Made by a program: the position numbers and the translations under genes
Notes under the pieces: generated by a model
What the model saw: the letters and a program-made list of their open reading frames with translations, nothing else
Database searches by the model: none
What the model was told of the DNA's origin: nothing
Shown here: positions 7,110 through 9,210 of the stretch, piece by piece
How the letters are laid out: each line of letters begins with the position of its first letter
How positions within the stretch are numbered: the stretch's first letter is position 1
Source of the DNA: Clostridiales bacterium UBA1740
GTDB lineage: Bacteria > Bacillota > Clostridia > Oscillospirales > CAG-272
Direction: 5' to 3'
Length of the DNA stretch: 9,210 nucleotides
NCBI GenBank assembly: GCA_002315715.1
Contig: DCHY01000001.1
Location: 1 to 9,210, forward strand

Positions 7110-7647
7110 CTTCGTCACCTCCCACTTTTTCGACTTCCTCTTGAAAGCGCGCCACCTTTTCCGCAAAAACCGCCTCGGGATCAAAATTGCCGTAGCGCGC
7201 AAAGCGGCGCTTCTCTTTCGCTTTAGCTTTCTCTATATTTCTATCTTTCTCTTTCTTTTTATCTATCTCTATCTCTTTGTCTTCCTCTTCCTTTGGCGCC
7301 GTGGGAGTGAGAAACGGTATCGACGAGGATTTTACCCCGCCGACGAGCGAATCGGCACCCGGCAGGTAATACCCCTTGTCGGTTTTCTCAACCAAACCTT
7401 GCTTTTCCAAATGCTTGCAATACTTCATAATTGTCAATAATGGTTTATAAAACAGCAAAGAAACGGTAGAAAGCGGCATGGGTTTCCCGCTTTTCATCGA
7501 TACGGTTCCCCCGTGTCCTGCCGCATGGCAGAGAAGAAATATGTAGAAAAGGAACTCGCGCTTACCGCGCTCGCTTTTCAGCATGGCAAGCACTTCGGGC
7601 GTTTCAAAGAAACCCGTCGGAAAGCGAAACCAGGAATACTCTTTCAT
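7090..7647 (-). CDS. Replisome-organizer-like protein, N-terminal winged-helix type
   Basis: This 185-aa protein starts EYSWFRFPTGFFETPEV and continues with a helical region and PLSTVSLLFYKPLLTIMKYCKHLEKQGLVEKTDKGYYLP. This is the layout of the phage replisome organizer N-terminal/DnaD-like winged helix (~1-97), which binds DNA at a replication origin and helps recruit the helicase loader. A Lys/Glu-rich linker follows at ~118-149 (polypurine DNA at 7200-7300). A short tail RYGNFDPEAVFAEKV resembles the end of such proteins as I recall them. It is shorter than typical family members and lacks an obvious separate DnaD C-terminal domain. The ATG at 7647 is chosen because it overlaps the stop of the upstream gene as ATGA; an in-frame TTG 18 bases earlier is the alternative. 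The family assignment is by pattern only. Confidence 0.7.
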   Translation of the reverse strand: MKEYSWFRFPTGFFETPEVLAMLKSERGKREFLFYIFLLCHAAGHGGTVSMKSGKPMPLSTVSLLFYKPLLTIMKYCKHLEKQGLVEKTDKGYYLPGADSLVGGVKSSSIPFLTPTAPKEEEDKEIEIDKKKEKDRNIEKAKAKEKRRFARYGNFDPEAVFAEKVARFQEEVEKVGGDEVVVCDG

Positions 7648-7961
7648 GGAAACACCCACCCGCAAAGCGCGTCGCGCGCTTGTGTCAGTTCGTCCCCGAG
7701 GGCGGCGAGATCCTCTTTCAGCGCGCCGAGTTGTTCAAGCGTCTCTTCCGCCTCTGCCACCACCCGTTCGAGGTCCGCAATCAACTTGGACGGCTCGTCC
7801 GCCGTCGCCGCCATCGTTAAAAGCGCCTCTCGTAAATTCAGTTTTTCCTCCATAAGATCGATTTGTTCGGAAATGGCGCGCATATCCCGACGAATCTCAT
7901 GAGGGGAGCGGTACGAACCGGAAAAAGTCGCACCGTACGTACCCGTCATAGAATACGGCAA
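7644..7961 (-). CDS. Small coiled-coil protein, first gene of leftward operon
   Basis: This 105-aa protein has an N-terminus rich in Gly/Ser/Tyr (TGTYGATFSGSY) followed by a long amphipathic, Leu/Glu-rich stretch at ~19-98. Examples are ISEQIDLMEEKLNLREALL and LEQLGALKEDLAALGDEL, which should form a coiled coil. No enzyme motif is visible and I do not recognise a family. The start is TTG at 7961, with AAAGGA (7977-7972) 10 bases upstream; the first in-frame ATG is four codons in and too far from that site. Its stop overlaps the next start as ATGA. It is the first gene after the leftward consensus promoter, so it may be a partner or scaffold for the replisome-organizer-like protein; that role is inference. 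Confidence 0.75.
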   Translation of the reverse strand: MPYSMTGTYGATFSGSYRSPHEIRRDMRAISEQIDLMEEKLNLREALLTMAATADEPSKLIADLERVVAEAEETLEQLGALKEDLAALGDELTQARDALCGWVFP

Positions 7962-7985
7962 ATTTTCAACATCCTTTCTTTTTTG

Positions 7986-8000
7986 TCACGTTTGACGTGA
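7986..8000. promoter_or_regulatory. Inverted repeat in leftward leader, candidate operator
   Basis: TCACGT-TTG-ACGTGA is a perfect 6-bp inverted repeat between the leftward promoter and the first leftward gene. With the nearby repeat at 8007-8018 it shares a CAC(C/G)..(C/G)GTG look, so both could be sites for the divergent repressor. A leader hairpin is the alternative. Confidence 0.5.
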
Positions 8001-8006
8001 TTTTTA

Positions 8007-8018
8007 CACCGTTCGGTG
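8007..8018. promoter_or_regulatory. Inverted repeat CACCG-TT-CGGTG, candidate operator
   Basis: This perfect 5-bp inverted repeat lies just downstream of the predicted leftward transcription start (~8024). That position would let a bound repressor block the leftward operon. Confidence 0.5.
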
Positions 8019-8030
8019 ATTTCTATGACC

Positions 8031-8059
8031 ATTATATCGTCTCAAAAGTTGCGTGTCAA
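8031..8059 (-). promoter_or_regulatory. Consensus sigma-A promoter for the leftward operon
   Basis: On the minus strand TTGACA (8059-8054) and TATAAT (8036-8031) are both perfect consensus hexamers separated by 17 bases. Start is predicted near 8024, giving a ~60-base leader with two inverted repeats before the first gene. A promoter this strong suggests tight repression in normal growth, as in phage early promoters. Confidence 0.88.
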
Positions 8060-8101
8060 GGGACTTTTTGACGAATTTTTGTGAAGATTTCGACAAAGAT
8101 A

Positions 8102-8130
8102 TTGCATATCGCGTGACTTTGTGCTACAAT
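8102..8130 (+). promoter_or_regulatory. Extended -10 promoter for the repressor gene
   Basis: TTGCAT (8102-8107), a 17-base spacer, and TGCTACAAT, an extended -10 ending at 8130. Start is predicted near 8137, giving a ~60-base leader. It faces away from the leftward promoter, with 42 bases between the two -35 hexamers. Confidence 0.75.
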
Positions 8131-8135
8131 AAGTG

Positions 8136-8149
8136 TCGAGAAAACTCGA
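8136..8149. promoter_or_regulatory. Inverted repeat TCGAG-AAAA-CTCGA at the repressor transcription start
   Basis: A perfect 5-bp inverted repeat begins 5 bases after the -10 box and covers the predicted start. It could be an autoregulatory operator or a small leader hairpin. Its half-site differs from the two repeats in the leftward leader. Confidence 0.45.
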
Positions 8150-8197
8150 AATAGAGAATAATCCGTCGGCAGAAAACAAGAAAGGTTGGTGGTCAAA

Positions 8198-8824
8198 ATG
8201 CCGAAGAACCAATTAAAAAATTTGCGAAAAGCGAGAAAAATGACACTCGAAGAGTTAGGGGAACGCATCGGGACGAGCAAACAGACGGTGCAACGATACG
8301 AATCGGGAGCGATTTTGAACATCCCAACCGACAAAGTAGAGGCACTCGCCGACGCTCTCGGGGTAACGCCTGCCGCCCTCATGGGGTGGGAAGAGGGATT
8401 CTCCTATGCCGCATTTGACAATCTATCGCCGATTCGCGGACGGCACTTGCCGATTCTTGGCGACATCGCCTGCGGCGAGCCTATCTACGCCGAGGAAGAG
8501 CACGAGAGCTACGCCGCCGTTTCCGATAACATTCCGGCGGATTTTTGTCTGCGCGCGCAGGGCGATTCGATGATCGGCGCACGCATCTTTGACGGTGACG
8601 TCGTCTTCATCCGTGCACAGGAGAGCGTGGAAAACGGCGAGATTGCCGCCGTCATCGTCGACGATTCCGCCACGCTGAAACGCGTGTATTTCTACCCCGA
8701 CAAGCAAAAACTCATCCTCTCTCCCGAAAACCCGAAATACGAGCCGCTCGTCTATATCGGCGAGGAACTGTCCACCATCAAAATCATCGGCAAAGCGGTG
8801 GCTTTTCAGTCCTCGATTTTGTAA
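8198..8824 (+). CDS. XRE-S24 repressor, cI/LexA-like, self-cleaving
   Basis: This 208-aa transcription repressor has an N-terminal XRE helix-turn-helix at ~5-60 (MTLEELGERIGTSKQTVQRYESG). The C-terminal S24 domain begins near LPILGDIACGEPI. The predicted self-cleavage bond is Cys92-Gly93 (IACGEP), a Cys-Gly site as in some phage repressors instead of the Ala-Gly of LexA. The catalytic serine is Ser124 in GDSM and the lysine is Lys161 in TLKRVY. The 37-residue Ser-Lys spacing equals that of E. coli LexA. DNA damage and activated RecA would thus be expected to inactivate it and release the divergent leftward operon. The ATG at 8198 is preferred, with AAAGG at 8181-8185 and GG-rich sequence after it; an in-frame TTG at 8186 is less likely. 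It could be a resident regulator or the immunity repressor of a mobile element. Confidence 0.9.
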   Translation: MPKNQLKNLRKARKMTLEELGERIGTSKQTVQRYESGAILNIPTDKVEALADALGVTPAALMGWEEGFSYAAFDNLSPIRGRHLPILGDIACGEPIYAEEEHESYAAVSDNIPADFCLRAQGDSMIGARIFDGDVVFIRAQESVENGEIAAVIVDDSATLKRVYFYPDKQKLILSPENPKYEPLVYIGEELSTIKIIGKAVAFQSSIL

Positions 8825-8894
8825 TGGCGCCTATCCTGCATAAAATCCCCCCGTCGCGTGCACAATAACTCAAAAACGAGGGGGGAAAAGAAAA

Positions 8895-9059
8895 ATGTTT
8901 AGAAAATCGGAAAGAAAACGTCATCCCGTTTGGACCGGGACGGTCACGGCGCTCAGTGTTCTCGGTGCCTGCCGCTTTTTCTCGGTGATGAAAAGCGCGC
9001 TTGAGAAGATGAAAATCGGCGGATGCAGGAAAAAAGCCGAAACGGGTAATGAAGACTGA
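8895..9059 (+). CDS. Small basic protein of 54 residues after the repressor
   Basis: ATG at 8895 follows GAGGGGGG (8878-8885) by 9 bases. The product starts MFRKSERKRHPVWTGTVTAL, continues with SVLGACRFFSVMKSALEKMK and ends in a Lys-rich tail with NED. Arg/Lys at both ends flank a moderately hydrophobic centre (~13-33), so a membrane-associated helix is possible. I do not recognise a characterised family. It lies 70 bases downstream of the repressor, in the same direction. No clear terminator lies between them, so it may be read from the same promoter. The stop is directly followed by a strong terminator, which supports it being a real gene. Confidence 0.7.
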   Translation: MFRKSERKRHPVWTGTVTALSVLGACRFFSVMKSALEKMKIGGCRKKAETGNED

Positions 9060-9088
9060 AAAAGCAGAGCGAAACGCTCTGCTTTTTT
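9059..9088 (+). terminator. Intrinsic terminator after the repressor/small-protein unit
   Basis: GCAGAGCG (9064-9071), loop AAA, CGCTCTGC (9075-9082) form a perfect 8-bp stem, followed by six T (9083-9088). Five A precede the stem, so it could also stop transcription coming from the right. Confidence 0.93.
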
Positions 9089-9090
9089 GA

Positions 9091-9210
9091 TGCCGGCGGA
9101 TGATATACCGTTCCTTTGGAACGGATGATATACCACGCTTCGCGTGGATGATATACCGAGCCGTTGGCTCGGATGAGATACCGCCTGCGGCGGATGATAT
9201 ACCGTTCCTT
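9091..9210. repeat. Palindrome array 2, opposite orientation, cut by window end
   Basis: Hairpins CCGTTCC-TTT-GGAACGG (9108-9124), CCACGC-TTC-GCGTGG (9133-9147), CCGAGCC-GTT-GGCTCGG (9156-9172) and CCGCC-TGC-GGCGG (9181-9193) are joined by GATGATATA or GATGAGATA, the reverse complement of the array 1 linker. The second, third and fourth are exact reverse complements of array 1 units at 6629, 6190 and 6719. A repeat of the first unit begins at 9202 and runs off the window. A degenerate unit CCGGCGG starts near 9094. Confidence 0.9.

Noticed and set aside
7200..7300. Microsatellite-like polypurine tract (AGATAG-type repeats on the minus strand)
   Set aside because: It encodes the Lys/Glu-rich linker of the replisome-organizer-like protein, and codon content explains the pattern without a separate element.
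8847..8885. Terminator between the repressor and the 54-aa gene (CCCCCC pairing with GGGGGG)
   Set aside because: The stem is only six G-C pairs with a mismatch above it and a 27-base loop, and no T run follows; the G run is better read as a ribosome binding site.

Overview
The window looks like chromosomal DNA from a low-to-mid GC Gram-positive anaerobe of the Bacillota (Clostridia-like). The reasons are strong AGGAGG-type ribosome binding sites, TTG and GTG starts, hairpin-plus-T-run terminators, a SipW-type signal peptidase, and a phage-type repressor with a replisome-organizer-like protein. No genus can be named from the sequence alone.

Layout. (1) Bases 1-5899 hold three tightly packed rightward genes that look like one operon. 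The first is the end of a large protein built from ~165-177-residue tandem repeats with a poly-Asp/Glu tail. The second is a SipW/archaeal-type signal peptidase I. The third is a membrane-anchored c-di-GMP phosphodiesterase with a degenerate GGDEF and an intact EAL domain. A strong intrinsic terminator follows (5938-5968). (2) Bases 5982-6790 carry no gene but a dense array of about 37 different short palindromes. Most have 4-7 bp GC-rich arms and a 3-4 nt loop, and they are joined by a few A/T-rich linkers (TATATCATC, ATGAATTG, GTGATG, GTTGTATG). (3) Bases 6798-7961 hold a leftward operon of three overlapping genes: a coiled-coil protein, a replisome-organizer-like winged-helix protein and a small unknown protein. 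(4) Bases 7962-8197 form a divergent control region, with a consensus leftward promoter, a good rightward promoter and three inverted repeats. (5) Bases 8198-9059 hold a rightward XRE-S24 (cI/LexA-like) repressor and an unrecognised 54-aa basic protein, ending in an intrinsic terminator. (6) From about 9091 to the window end a second palindrome array begins. Three of its units are exact reverse complements of units in the first array.

How it fits together. The first operon joins a secretion enzyme, a second-messenger enzyme and a repetitive acidic protein; a cell-surface or signalling role is only inference. The divergent repressor/replication-like module resembles the control switch of a phage or other mobile element, but no integrase, recombinase or structural gene is visible. 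It is bracketed by two oppositely oriented palindrome arrays. The arrays are the most unusual thing here: stem pairing is kept while the stem sequence changes from unit to unit, and larger blocks have been duplicated, with most differences between the copies falling in loops or linkers.
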